In this document: piece by piece, positions 11,878 to 23,039 of the stretch
How the letters are laid out: each line of letters begins with the position of its first letter
Numbering within the stretch: the first letter of the stretch is position 1
Source: Plantago major
Taxonomy: Eukaryota > Streptophyta > Magnoliopsida > Lamiales > Plantaginaceae
DNA length: 64,000 bases
Direction of reading: 5' to 3'
Assembly (NCBI GenBank): GCA_026545765.1
Contig: CM048842.1
Coordinates: 93,146,707 to 93,210,706 of the forward strand
Translations under genes and position numbers: made by a program
The notes under the pieces: model-generated
What the model was told of the DNA's origin: nothing
The model's input: only the letters and a program-made list of their open reading frames with translations
Databases searched by the model: none

Positions 11878-12858
11878 TACCACAAGGTGACACCGGTGGT
11901 CTTAGGCCGAAGGACTCCGGCCAAGTGAGATATTGGAAGAAGATGTAGTAAGCGAATAAAGAGAGATGATGAAAGTCGACTTATCTGTTGAGTGGATCGG
12001 TTCAATGAATGGATGAGCACGGTGAGATGGCTAAATGAGCTCGTCGAGGGAGCTAGTTAGTCGTGTCGGAAGATGGATGTGATGATGATTGGCGATGTGA
12101 AGGTGAATGATGATGGTGGTTGAAGGTGGAAGGAGATAGGAAGGGATGATGATGGTGGTTGATCGTGGCGATGGTGGATTATCGTGGTAGCTTAGGCGTT
12201 GATTGGATAGCTTGAGAGTGATGGAGGCGTCGAGAGATTTCTAGGGTTTGTTTGTGAGTATTCGATGATCCTAACCTTCTTCCTTTCCTTCCTATAGAAA
12301 CTCTTCCTTCCACCCATTGGAGTCTCTCATAACCACCTCCCCTCCCTTTGGATGTGGTTGTTGGAGTTTATTTGAATGAGTTGGACTCCTTCTCGATCGG
12401 TTGGAAGAAACCTCTTTAGTGGAGTCATTGGCGAAATAGTTCAACCCCTCCATCTCGTGGGTTGACTAGTTCCATCGACTTAGTAGGAGTGTTGACTTGT
12501 GGATGTGGTTGAGTGATCCATGTGGGCTTGCTTGTCGACCCGGTGCATGGTTATGAGTTGCTCGAACTAGATAGGTTGGGTTTGGAACGTTGGATGGTCT
12601 TCGTAGTTGAAGCAGCTAGGTGAGCCCGACTAGCCAATTAACTTCGTCGATGATTAGGATGATCGAAGGGTATCGGTAGCAGCTGATTGGCTTAGTTAGG
12701 TCGCCCATTCAATCTTTGAGATTTCGACTTGCTCGTCGGATCAAAATGGACTTCGTTATTGAATCGTGGATTGGGCTTGATCGCCAATTAATGGGCCATA
12801 TGAGGCCGTATCAAATAGTATTTACCAAGTTACAATTTGGACAAGATAAAAATTTACT
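11878..12858 (-). repeat. 3' LTR of the Tat-lineage element (end truncated)
   Basis: It aligns with 25203-26042 over its whole length, for example the GGTGACACCG opening (plus-strand view), the GAGGGAGCTAGTTAGTCGTG block and the closing CCAATTAATGGGC and CAAATAGTATTT blocks. About 93 bp present at the left of the other copy (25109-25202) are missing here. Indels and substitutions are frequent, so the insertion is not very recent unless some come from the assembly. Confidence 0.8.
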
Positions 12859-13480
12859 GTCTGGTTTGTCCACTCTAAAAATCGAGGTTTCGAGTTGGAG
12901 AGTAAAAACAAGATGACTCGAATCGTATTGAATATTTGTATTCGATCCAATATTTTCGCCAGGTCAATTGGCCCTCGTAAGGCCATAATTTTGACTAAAT
13001 AGAATAGTCGATAATTTTGATAACATGGATCATATTTTTAATAATTACGACAAAATTATGTAGATGATGGAATTTCTTTTCCGAAGAGTTTAGAAAATAT
13101 GTCTTTCTTTTAGAAAACAAAATATAAATATAGATTTCAACTAGTTTATCTATGAATAAAACATCAAAATGAAAGTAAGTACTCAAACATACGTACCTAG
13201 TGTTCGGATATATGTGGAGTTGATATAATAACAAATTGGAATACTTAGTCATACTTTAATTAATAAGTATATTGCTCACATATACAGTGTGCAATTTTTG
13301 TCAACAAGTTTTTATGCTAATGACTATTAATTGAAAACAGGTAGAGGGATCATGCCAAGTTTAACACAAACGAAGTCGAACACACGCACGTCATTTAGTT
13401 TGGACAAAACGTTTGACAAGTTAAATTGGGCTTACTTGCTTCACTGTGGTTGGCCCAATTGAGTGTTGCCTTGGCTTTGA
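12859..13480. other. AT-rich stretch inside the Tat element, no gene seen
   Basis: It lies between the 3' LTR and the leader of the opposite-strand gene. Parts are strongly AT-rich (13010-13330). I see no convincing purine primer next to the LTR and no coding frame. If the opposite-strand gene has its own promoter, it should lie in or just after this stretch; a clear TATA box was not found. Confidence 0.4.
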
Positions 13481-13489
13481 CCTATTTTG

Positions 13490-14632
13490 TCTCCTCCTCC
13501 TCCAACATCTCATCAGCCGCCATTTCCAACATAAGTCACTCGGTCCCTCTTCTTCTCTTTTTTTTTTCTTTTAGCAGCTGAAAATCCGAATTCTTCCGTC
13601 TAATCGAATCCACATATCGCAAATCTTTCGACACGAATCAGAGTTAGAGGTGGCTGATGGGGTGAAGCGTGAAGAGAGGCGGATTCCGATCGTCATTCAG
13701 GTGAGCGTGCGGTCTGTCCCGGTGGAGTGGATATTTTCCGGCGAAGTGGAAGAGTTCCTGTGACTGAAACACGGAAGGACGGAAGCACAGGGCCGGATTT
13801 CTGGCAGAGGGGGGAGAGAGAGAGAGCATAGGGACTGGAAAGAAGATGAACGAAAGCCTTGATTCCTATACTTGAGAAAAACTTTCGTTTTCTGCTGTAT
13901 CTGTCTCACGGTGAGTGGAGGCTGGAACGGGAAGCTGTGTGGTACTAGCTTCAGCCTGCTTTCCAGTACGTGCAGGTTGATTTAGATTTGAATTTGTATT
14001 GTACTGTGTTATTTTGAGCCAAATGCTGGAAAATGTGTGTACCCACTGTTTAAGGATTCCCACTTTTTCGCATATGTCGTATCCCAGCTGAACTTTTGAA
14101 CTTGTATTTCTACTTTACTTGAGTAATTATTTGGTTTTGCTCGTTCACGTAATTCTGGTAGATGGATGACTTTTGTGAATGCTTTTACACATGTTCATGC
14201 TTTAATTTCAGTCAACCCTCATATAGATGTTTGATTTGGATCTCAAGTTTCTATACATCAACTGTTTTGCGCAAGATGAATAGTTGCATTTGGAAATGCT
14301 GTTGCATTTTAGGATTGCTGTAATGAATAAGATAATTTTGAAAACATGGAATCATCTCAACTTGCTTGGTGGTGTATTGGAAATCTGGTGATTGAGTTAT
14401 AATCGTTGCGTTATATCGGCATCTTCAAGTCGACCTTACGTACGTTAATTCAAATGTCACTGTATACAGAAATATTGTTGCTTGATTGGATTTCCTGATT
14501 TTCATATGTCACGTGAAATGTAGGGTTTGATTTTTGACATTCTTTCATGAACGGATAGGTCGAGGAGCAGGAGACAGCTTATTTCTTTTGATAGTGTGGG
14601 CATCTCCTTCTCAGGTTGTAAGAAGAAGAAAA
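13490..14632 (+). promoter_or_regulatory. Putative 5' leader exon and intron of the opposite-strand gene
   Basis: 13490-13575 is pyrimidine-rich, like a plant 5' leader. A stretch ending CATTCAG at about 13700 is followed by GTGAGCG, a good splice donor. A matching acceptor (TTCTCAG, then GTTGTAAG) occurs at about 14610-14616, 17 bp before the ATG at 14633. Just before the donor an open frame reads ADGVKREERRIPIVIQ, but its first codon is GTG instead of ATG. So this could be a leader intron of the element gene or the captured first exon of a host gene. The splice sites are inferred, not shown. Confidence 0.4.
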
Positions 14633-16404
14633 ATGGAATTTCACGAAGAAGCTGAGGTTTCACAGGTTCGAGGCGTTGATCATGAGGACGTGCCTCCTGT
14701 GCGTACTACTTCGGTGGATAGCGAGGCTGGATCGGGTTCCTCGTTGGAAGCGATCACCTTTCATCGCGGCTTATCGACACTATGTTGTCGCAAATTAAAG
14801 ATTTGTATGGGTTGCCAAGTGATGGAGTGGTACTTCCTCTTCCTTCACAAAGACCATACCAAGAGATTGAAGGGATGGTTGTGATGTATGAAATTGCTTT
14901 AAGTCGATCGAGGCTTCCCTTTCTACTTTCCTCGAGATGTGCTTGAGAGTATGGGTTGGCTCCGTGCCGGGCCGTTCCCAACGCATGGCGGTTACTTCTC
15001 TCTTTGCAGAAACTTGGGCAGCAGAAGAACATTGATATTTATGTTGGGGTTCTTCATCATGTCTACCATCCAAAGAGCTCACCTAAGGAGGACAAGGGTA
15101 GAATCATGTTCTCTGTGCGAAGGAAAAGATCCGCTAGTGATTATTAAAGCAAAGAATGATGATTCTTCTGAAAAGGAAGGTACTTCTTGGTTGAAAAGAG
15201 TTTGGTATTCGATCGACTGTATTGGACCGCTTGCTCATCTTGGAGGGGCTATGGTAAGTTTTTGCTTTCGAGCTCATATTTCTCGTTGATTGGCACGAGT
15301 CTGAGTTTGGGTTTTGTTGCAGATCCCCGAGGTACCAATATGTCAGTGGAGCCGTTTGAAGAGAATATTGCTCTTTGGATTCAACAGATGCCGATGTTAG
15401 AAAGGTCTTGGCAGCGTCTTCTTAAGGCCACTGGATCTGAGATTTTAGGAAAGAGTGTCGCCGAATACATACGCGGATTGAGATGCACTCTCAATGCCGA
15501 GAGGCCTGAGGTTGGAAAACAGATTGTTCTTCATGGGATTGCGAATGTGCTCAAGCGTGCTGAAAAAAAGAGAAAGTTGATTCCTGAACCCGCCTTGGAG
15601 GAAGCCTCCGGAGGCGTAGTGTTGGGAGACGTTATTCATGCTCCATTAGGACCTTTGACTCCTGTGGTAGAGAATGTAGTCTCTCGATCGACTACTCTAG
15701 CGTGTCGGCCGAGGTCATTACCTCAAGTAAGGCGCTAGCGGCCTTAACTCGAGCCTTCCATATTTCACGCCGACAAGTCAGTTTCGATGTTGTTAACGAA
15801 TCGCAGAAGGATTTCAAGAGACCGCTGAAGATAACTTGTCTCTGAGCCATCAAGGTCGTAACCTTCTTCTTGCTTTCTATTTATAATATCGCATGTTTTT
15901 TTTTTGTGATGTAAAATCTTAATTTTTATTTGTAGGTGCCTAATCGCCAGTGTCTCGAAGCCTGTAAGAAGTCCCACAAGCAAAGATCCGGGGATGCAGC
16001 TTGAAAATTGATGCACTCTTAAAAACCTCATGATTCCAATGCAAAGGTTGAGGAGGCCACTAGCTTGGCAAGGTGAAGAATGGTGAGGAGGCTACGAGAC
16101 CAAACAAAAGCTCATGGAGGCCGAGGCTACACTCGAGCTCGTTTGACAAGATCCTGAAGTCGAGGTCGCCATTGAGCTTGAGAAGACATGATCCGCACAG
16201 ATTCTGGAGGAGGGGCAGTCGATAGCGGACAAAGCAACTATGAGGACGACTTTGGAGGTGTTGCTCAAAATAGAGCATGAGGAGATCGACCGTGATGCTA
16301 TGATCTTGAATGTGGTTTCTTACTTCACGGATCTTAAGGAGGACCCTAAGATAGTGAATGGGGATAACATAGTGGACATTGACAAGATTGGAAAATTAGA
16401 CTAG
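14633..16404 (+). pseudogene. Opposite-strand gene of the Tat element, Transposase_28-like, with introns
   Basis: The gene runs against the element's own gag-pol. Open segments in sequence are MEFHEEAEVSQVRGV at the start; about 14880-14945 with MYEIALSRSRLPFYFPRDV; 14956-15147 with PNAWRLLLSLQKLGQQ; 15337-15738 with EPFEENIALWIQQMP; and an acidic end (16215-16404) finishing KIGKLD. The central part resembles the domain Pfam lists as a putative gypsy-type transposon protein, known from extra antisense frames of Tat-lineage elements. Likely introns are 15255-15322 and about 15850-15935, both GT to AG. The last part is rich in charged residues, suggesting a coiled coil. Several 1-base frame changes break it. 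Its function is not known. Confidence 0.6.
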
Positions 16405-16739
16405 GAAGAGCATCCAATGTGATCAGATTTCTTTTGGTAGGTGGTTTGTCTCAATTTGTTTAGCATCGTGTGTTAGGACTGACCTTGTACGAGACCCACG
16501 ACTTGATCTATTTTGCTAGTATGCTAATATTGAGACCAACTTTTGTATGTGTCTTAGTCTTAAAAAATGCACGAGCTTTCGTTTTGTTACTCAGTAAGAT
16601 TGCATGTTGCACAGATCGAAGATACTTCTTTTCGAGTAAAAATGTTAAGTTTTTCGTAGAAAAATCCTTTGGAAGGAGCCCTAGAGCATTCAAGGGTCGT
16701 CAAGAACTTGAGGAGCTCTGTAGTTTGGGAGTTGCTTCC

Positions 16740-17100
16740 AAGAGCTGAAGGATCTCTAGAAACATTCGGTGACTTCAAAGACTATGGAGGAGTTCTTTGA
16801 AACGGGCTTTTAACAAGGTAAGGAAGCCTTAAAGATTGCTTCAAAAGATGGAAGGAGCCTCAAATTATGGACGTTCGAAGGCTTGGAAGGGTCTTAGAAG
16901 CATTCAAGATGTCTTCAAAGACTATGGAAGGAGCTTGGAATCCTTGGATAGCTTCGAGGCTTTGGAAGGTCGAAGTCTCTGCATTCAAGATGTCTTCAAC
17001 AGACTATGGAAGGAGCCTGAAGTTTTGGTGGACGGCTTCGAAGGCTTGGAAGGAGCTTCGAGAGCCTTAGAAGAACTCTAGGAGCATTGGAGATAAGCTT
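16740..17100. repeat. Short tandem repeat array, unit about 80 bp
   Basis: Units are built from a GACTATGGAAGGAGC block and a CTTCGAGGCTTTGGAAGG-like block. They recur near 16772, 16915 and 17000, with partial units around 16840 and 17035. The two best units (16898-16979 and 16980-17062) share a GCATTCAAGATGTCTTCAA start. The array lies just beyond the end of the opposite-strand gene, inside the Tat element's 3' region. Confidence 0.65.
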
Positions 17101-17880
17101 TAGGAAAGATTGAGAGTAGCTTCCTCGAGCTAGCTTCACAGGAGCTAGGGCGAAGGTAGCCTTCTAGGGGCTACAGGAGCGTGATAGTTTTAGCGACGAC
17201 TTATGAGTCCGTAGCTCCCAGAGCTTGGTAACTTGCTAGGAGCCTCAGAGCTTCCTAGTAATGGCTTATGAGTTTGGTAACTTCCTAGGAGCTTAATAGC
17301 TGACCTCGTGGGTCGTTTGAGTATCTCATAATATATAAAGTTCGTAACGATCTTCAACTACAACACACACCGTAAAACAATTCATTCCGAGTCTATTCAC
17401 GAAATAGTGTTCATGTAAATTTAACATTGCCAAGCATAGTCAGAGCACGTAGGGTTCATTTAGCTAGTGTGTCCACTAAGTTGCAAGTCACATATATAAA
17501 AAACTTATTGACTATATACTTTGGGATGAATAGTAAAGGGTCACAACATATTCAGACATGTGGGTGACTAAATAACAATGAATCAGAACATGCTCATACA
17601 GTCTTATTAGCTTGACCGAATGGTTCAGAGATGACTAACGTGAGCAACTTGCTCGAAAGGGTTCGACCAGTCCACGGGTTTGTCCCCATTTTAAGCTCTA
17701 GTCCGCAGGAGTAGTGCTTGAACTATTATCGTGTTCGGCCCGCCTACTTCGTCGAGTTTGGTCACGCCAGGTTAGTCAGACATCAATGCATGTCAGCTTG
17801 TAGTTGGTTGGCACGCTAGGTCTGTTATACAATTCACTTTGTGGTGTTCACCCTGTGGCTTAACTGTCGATTCAGTGATG
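17101..17880. other. Tat 3' region, no gene seen
   Basis: 17105-17300 contains loosely repeated GGAGCT and CCTAGGAGC motifs, probably decayed tandem units. The remainder shows no reading frame that I recognise on either strand. Confidence 0.4.
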
Positions 17881-19025
17881 GACCCTCTTGGAGAGGGGAG
17901 GCATTTAACCGCCCTTAGTCAAGTTGGGGGTGATCGACCACCTCGGTCGTGGTTGTTGGAGAGAAATTAATCTCGTATGTGCCTTCGCTACCATACCTTG
18001 ATATGTGGATTGAGATGGATGCAAAATGTAGAGATCTTTATCTACGGAGATCTTGTAAGTTACTACGTAACATGTGGATGGAGCCGAGTCTCTTCAGATG
18101 GTAGTGATCATCAATTTTGAAAGGCTTGCACTTGTCCAAACCATGGACCTGTTTTGGTGCATCTCATGGATTAAGCAAGTGGAAGCCAATCGAATAGATG
18201 TGAGTCCATGTGTTTTGTCAAACTGACGGATGGTCTTTTGTTGAGCAAAGATATTCGGATGATCACTGGAAGTAAGATGTGCCGTGGGCATTACTTTCTC
18301 TCAATCGCACTCATGATGTGTCACCGCAATACGAGTGGAATCTATCCTCGAGAGGTTTGGGGGTAGATGACCGACCGGCTTAGTCAAGTTAGTTGATTAC
18401 CAGCCTCGCCGTGTCGGCTAGTTGTTGTGAGAATTCAACTCACAGATGAAACATGAGCATGGTACTGACCGTGGGTGTTTGTTCGTTTGTATGTGCCGGA
18501 TGGAGTGGATGACCACCGCCCTATTGTAATGGACTTTGTAATGGCGAGGATCCTTCTAGTTAGCCGACTTCTCATGGATCGTTGTCGTTTAGATGTTCGA
18601 CTCGCTCGTCTTGTATTTGTTAGCATGCAAGAACGCTGACCCTCGGGAGGGGGCGTTAGACCGACCGCCTAACCCAAGAAGCTAACCACCGCTTCTAATC
18701 GATCGGCTTGGAAGAGAAATCAATCTTTCGGACAAAGTCGACCATACCTTAGCTGGGTGACATGTTGCTCGTGGAGAGAAGTTTTCGACAAAGTAGGTGA
18801 TCAACTATCAACCTCGATGATGTGATTGTTTGGACCTTCCAACTGGGTCGACGATTTCACACGGATCCATTGCAGGGTGTCACGATGGAATGATTAGTAG
18901 CTTGGTCGGCCGAAGACGCTCGACCCCCCGGGAAGCGGTTGGGGCGGTTGAATCCTCGCTTAGTCAAGTTAGGTGACCACTAGCCTCGTCGCCTACCGAT
19001 TGTAAAGAGGATTTAACCTCAACAT
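17880..19025. repeat. Four diverged direct-repeat modules behind integrase
   Basis: A module of about 100 bp, with AGTCAAGTTAGG followed by GACCACTAGCCTCG-like sequence and a GAGAGAAATTAATCTC-like end, recurs near 17886, 18345, 18640 and 18925. Spacings are about 460, 295 and 285 bp. Sequence between modules is partly similar as well. Tandem repeats between pol and the 3' LTR are a known feature of Tat-lineage elements and are a known source of plant satellites. Confidence 0.6.
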
Positions 19026-19199
19026 GCAGTATTCGAAGGTGGGGCATTAGAAGTGATACCTTTTCAAGTGGATGGCATTCCAACCGTTAGCTATCCGTCA
19101 GTCCTTCCTCGTTTCCTTGTAGGCTCCGTTCGCTACCTTGGTGATTTTGTAAGGACCTTCCTAATTCGTCCAAGCTTACCCTTCGTCTCCTTAGTGTTC

Positions 19200-20045
19200 G
19201 AACACCCACGAGAACCCAATCGCCTTGCTTGAAGGTTTGTACGATATGTTCTTGTCAAGTGTCAGGCAGTACCTTCGTTGATAGGCGGCACCAATCATGG
19301 CTCTTTCCCGAGTTCATCAACCAAGTCGAGCTCAGGTGCCAATGTCGCATCGTTGGTCTGCTCATAGCCATTTTGTATCTTGTTGTGGGTAATCCCACTT
19401 CTACGGGTAGGATTGCTTCAGCCCATATGTCATGCTAAATGGTGTTTCTCCAAATGGGGTCCTCGTGTGGTTCGGTAAGACCATGGACGCCGGAAGTTCA
19501 TCCGCCCATGCTCCTTTTGCTTGTTTTAGCCATTTTTGAGACTGCTCATGATAGTCTTGTTGGTTCGCCTGGCCATTTGCTTGGGGATGATAGCGTGGAG
19601 TGGAGAATGTGCTTGATTCCATTCATCAGTAAATTCAAACTCATAGCTTATGAATCGGGAGCCATTGTTCGTCACGATTTCGTAGGGACTCGTGCACAGA
19701 TCACATGTTTCCAAATAAATTTTTACCTCCGTGTCACAAGCTTGCTTGAAGGCTTCTACTTTCACCCACTTGGTGAAGTAATCACATCGCTAGCATGTAC
19801 ACTCGGGCCCGGTGCACAGTAGTTTTCCTACTATGTCCATTCCCCATTTCATGAAAGGCAGGAGCAATGGATGTGTAGCTTCTCCGGTGGGAGATGGCTG
19901 ATGTGAGTGTCTTTGGCATGAGTCACACCTTCTCACAAAGTCTATAGCATCAACCTCATAGTCGCCAAGAGTACCGTCGTTAGTGCCTGCGGGCAAGACT
20001 TCGCTCAGAGTGGTTGCCACATTCTCCGCATGCAACTCAATGTAA
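19200..20045 (-). pseudogene. Integrase remnant of the Tat-lineage element
   Basis: On the minus strand, DFVRRCDSCQRH (about 19955-19920) is the second half of the HHCC zinc site, followed by KWGMDIVG (about 19850-19827) with the first catalytic aspartate. TNNGSRFISYEF (about 19680-19645) covers the second aspartate, PRYHPQANGQA (about 19601-19569) leads to the glutamate region, and TPFGETPFSMTYG (about 19455-19417) closes the core. The frame shifts at least three times. It follows RNase H on the same strand, as expected in Ty3/gypsy. Confidence 0.85.
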
Positions 20046-20229
20046 TGTGTCTAGCTTCATTATTAGTTGTGCACCCGAGTAGGGCCTCAATAGGATCTCC
20101 TATAGAGTTGTCCGTCAAGAGCGTGAAGCGGGCCGCTTTGCCTTCACCTTCCTCGCTATTTTCCGGAAGTTCTCCGACAAGTACAATGCTATCGAGTCAT
20201 CCACCTGACTTAGTTGTTATATCGGCCAT

Positions 20230-20660
20230 CGTTCGTCAGTGTGCTCACCTTCCATATTGCATGCCATTGTACATATACCATGTGTATAGTCATTGCACCG
20301 TGGTTCGATGGCGGCTCCTAGGTCGCAAGGGCATCCGCACCGTCTGTCCGCCCTCGCACTCGCGAAATGTAAAACTCCTCAAGGAGGATTGTAGCTCCTT
20401 GGCTAATCAAGATAGGCACCATCTTGGTGTCTCCGGTTTGGTATGAGCCTGAATTGTGAACTACTAACTGTGAGTCCGACTGCATCAATGCTTTTATGCC
20501 CATGTCCGAGCCAGTTGAGGCCAGCTATAAGCGCCTCATACTCGTTGTTGGTTGCTTGAATCCACATCCGATAGCTCTCGATTGTGTCCCTTCGGTGAGG
20601 TTAGGACTATGCCAAGTCCATTTCCTTCGACGCTACTAGAACCATCAACCGAGAGCTTCC
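20230..20660 (-). pseudogene. RNase H remnant of the Tat-lineage element
   Basis: The minus-strand frame from 20503 reads GIKALMQSDSQLVVHN and, later, ISRVRGRTDGADALAT, matching the second half of Tat RNase H, in which the conserved SDSQLVV carries a catalytic aspartate. A first half is seen in broken frames at 20640-20510. The domain would remove RNA from RNA-DNA hybrids. It is inactive here because of frame breaks. Confidence 0.8.
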
Positions 20661-20989
20661 ACTATAATTATTCTTCTTGCAAACAAAACAATTCCTTCCG
20701 CCGACCTAAGTCGGGGTGAAGTCCGTTATGAAGTCCGCAAGTGCTTGAGATTTGATGGTATGGGTCGAAGGAGACGTCAGATCACGAGCCCGATCACCAT
20801 TTTGAGAGCTTACAAGAGACTTCTTGTGCAAGATGTCGAGTGGAAAGTCGGTGAGGACTACGATTGATGGCATTGAAGTAAGTGAGCTTCCTTGCCGAGG
20901 TGACTAGTGCAAGGGCTAGCTTCTCCAAATGGTCAGACTGAGTTCAGATCTAGTAAGGACTTGCTCACGTGAGTCGGGAGTCGGTTTCA

Positions 20990-21347
20990 TCTTCTTCCCG
21001 ATCAGATGCCGCTTAGTGCCGAGCCTGAGACCGAGGTAAATAAACAGAGTCTCCTCCATTGGCTTTGATAGCACAGAGGTGTGGTAAGGTAACGCTTGAT
21101 TTGTTGTAAGGCATCCTCACACTCTCGTCCATCGAAATCTTACTCTTCCGCAGAGTGTCAAAGAATGGACGACACTTCTAAGATTCGTATGAACTCATCG
21201 AGGGTCGCCACCTCTACCAATTTCTCGCACATCTTTAACACACTCGAGGGAAGGGATGTTAGCAATAGAACGAATTTGATGGTTAGCCTCAATACCTCTT
21301 TGTGTGACTATATCCAAGGAATTTCCAGAGGAAACTCCAAAGGAACA
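20990..21347 (-). pseudogene. Tat-lineage RT, C-terminal part (split by a solo LTR)
   Basis: On the minus strand the frame opens with CSFGVSSGNS directly at the solo-LTR border and continues TQRGIEANHQI, the conserved connection after the RT palm. Further on it decays. It continues the part at 22177-22830, whose last residues KLNPTQ lie right at the other side of the solo LTR. Confidence 0.8.
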
Positions 21348-22176
21348 TGAAAGATGCACTTATATTTTGATAATCTTGTCTTTCAATAATCAGCCAAGTT
21401 TATGTTTGTTGTTGTTTGTGAAGTCACAGGATTATCAATGTTGTATAACATTGTGACAGATAGAATTCAATGTTGGCATAACATTGAAGATATAGCATCG
21501 TCAGCATATCAAGACAAAGCACATCGATGTGATACTGGATCGAAGTAGTGACAAAACAAACAAGATTTGATTTAAGGAAAAAGAACACTGGTGAAAGCAA
21601 GAAGGAATATATTTTATGAAGAATTGAAATATGGAATTTCCTTCATGCGCTTTTTGAAGAAAACAAGTAAAAGGAAAATCGCTTTGCTAAGATTCTATCA
21701 TTTTCGACATAGATGGAAGAGTTCACATCTCAAGTATATATATGCAAGGATTCAAAGAAAGCAATGTTTGGAGCCTTTCTTGATGATCAATCGAGATTTT
21801 ATTAAAAGAGTTTAGGCTTCTTGTTTTCTCGCTAGCTTTAGAGTTTGTCTAAGAGTATTCATTAATTGTTGGAATAACTCTTTCAAACATCGATCGAGAA
21901 TAGCTTTTACCGTTGGTTCTTCTAGTATTAGTTTTGGTTGTTTAATCAATCGCTTGTGATCAGATTAAACCTATTTGATTAGATCTACTTTTCTTGTCAA
22001 GAGATATTTTGCTTAAGGCCGCAATATATTTTTCTATATATCGCTTGGTAATAGAAGTTACATTATTTATCCGTTGTTATCTGCTTATCAGTAGAAAGGT
22101 TGAACAACATTGTTGGCAACATTGTCTATTGATCTTGTTTCAAAGTACCAACCGGATCTTAAGTTTTAATGTAACA
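21343..22176 (+). mobile_element. Solo copia LTR with 5-bp target duplication
   Basis: The LTR body is 21348-22171 and starts TGAAAGATGCAC. It aligns with the minus-strand LTR at 7783-8826, including CCAACCGGATC near the end and the shared CTTGGTAATAGAAGTTAC block. The flanking 5 bases are GAACA on the left and TAACA on the right (one mismatch). Removing the LTR and one copy rejoins the Tat RT in frame between KLNPTQ and CSFGV. No internal copia sequence remains, so it arose by recombination between two LTRs. The last two LTR bases read TG instead of the usual CA. Confidence 0.85.
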
Positions 22177-22830
22177 CTGGGTCGGATTCAACTTCATGTT
22201 GTACCATGAGAACTAAGAAGGCTCATGAGATGGTCCGTGTTGGTGCCGACTAGTGACTCGACTAACATGTCGCCAATGTACACCTCCATGGTGTCCCCAA
22301 AGATGTCGGCGTAACATGCGGGTCGACCAAGGCTGGTAAGTGGCTCGTGATTCTCGAGTCCAAAGGGCATGACCTTGTAGCGTAGGTCCCCTTCGCGGAC
22401 GTCGCCTTCTATTGATCTTCGTGGTGCATCAATATCCGGTTGTAACCGAGAAGGCGCCCATGAAGCTTAGAAGCTCATGCCCCGGGAAAGCATCCACTAG
22501 CATGTCTATGTGGAAGTGGAAAAGAATCCTTCGGGCATGCTTTGTCGAGGTCGGAAGTCTATGACACTCGCCACTTGCCATTTTTTCTTCTTTACTACCA
22601 CAACGTCTAACCAACCGGTAATGTACATGATCGATCCGATATCAAGCAACTTTGACTTCTTCATTGATAACCTTGTTTCTTCTCGAGCGAACTTCCTCCG
22701 CTTCGCCTAACCGTGGGTAATCCGGATTAACCTCAAGTCCGCGGGTGATAACCTGGGTCAACTCCTGCCATATCTCAGATGCACCAAGCAAAGCGCCATG
22801 GTGAACTTTGATAAATGTGATCAATTGCTC
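22172..22830 (-). pseudogene. Tat-lineage RT, N-terminal and palm part
   Basis: On the minus strand, NPDYPRLGEAEEVRSRRNKVINEE-like residues (about 22740-22645) start the domain. HIDMLVDAFPGHELLSFMGAFS (about 22520-22455, the FMDAFS palm motif with D changed to G) follows. EVYIGDMLV (22290-22264) is the YxDD box, again with its first aspartate read as glycine. The domain ends KLNPTQ at the solo LTR. Two catalytic aspartates read as glycine, and the frame is broken, so no active enzyme can result. Confidence 0.85.
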
Positions 22831-23039
22831 TCTTAGCTCGCCTCAACCTTGTCCCAATCAACTTTGTGATCCAGATGGTCCGGTGAATCAACTTCATCGA
22901 GCTCTTCCATCCTGTCGGGTCTCGATCGATTGAGGTCGAAAGGTTGTAATTTCTATAACTCGGTTGCTTCGACTTCAAGGCTTCCATGTAATATGTCCTC
23001 GCATCACGCCATCGCCAAAATCTCCTTCACCCCACTGGT

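Noticed and set aside
14754-15082. Minus-strand frames opposite the antisense gene
   Set aside because: The plus strand shows the conserved Transposase_28-like residues; the minus frames match nothing.
19439-20446. Long plus-strand frames (19439-19822, 20030-20446) as genes
   Set aside because: They are antisense shadows of the integrase and RNase H remnants.
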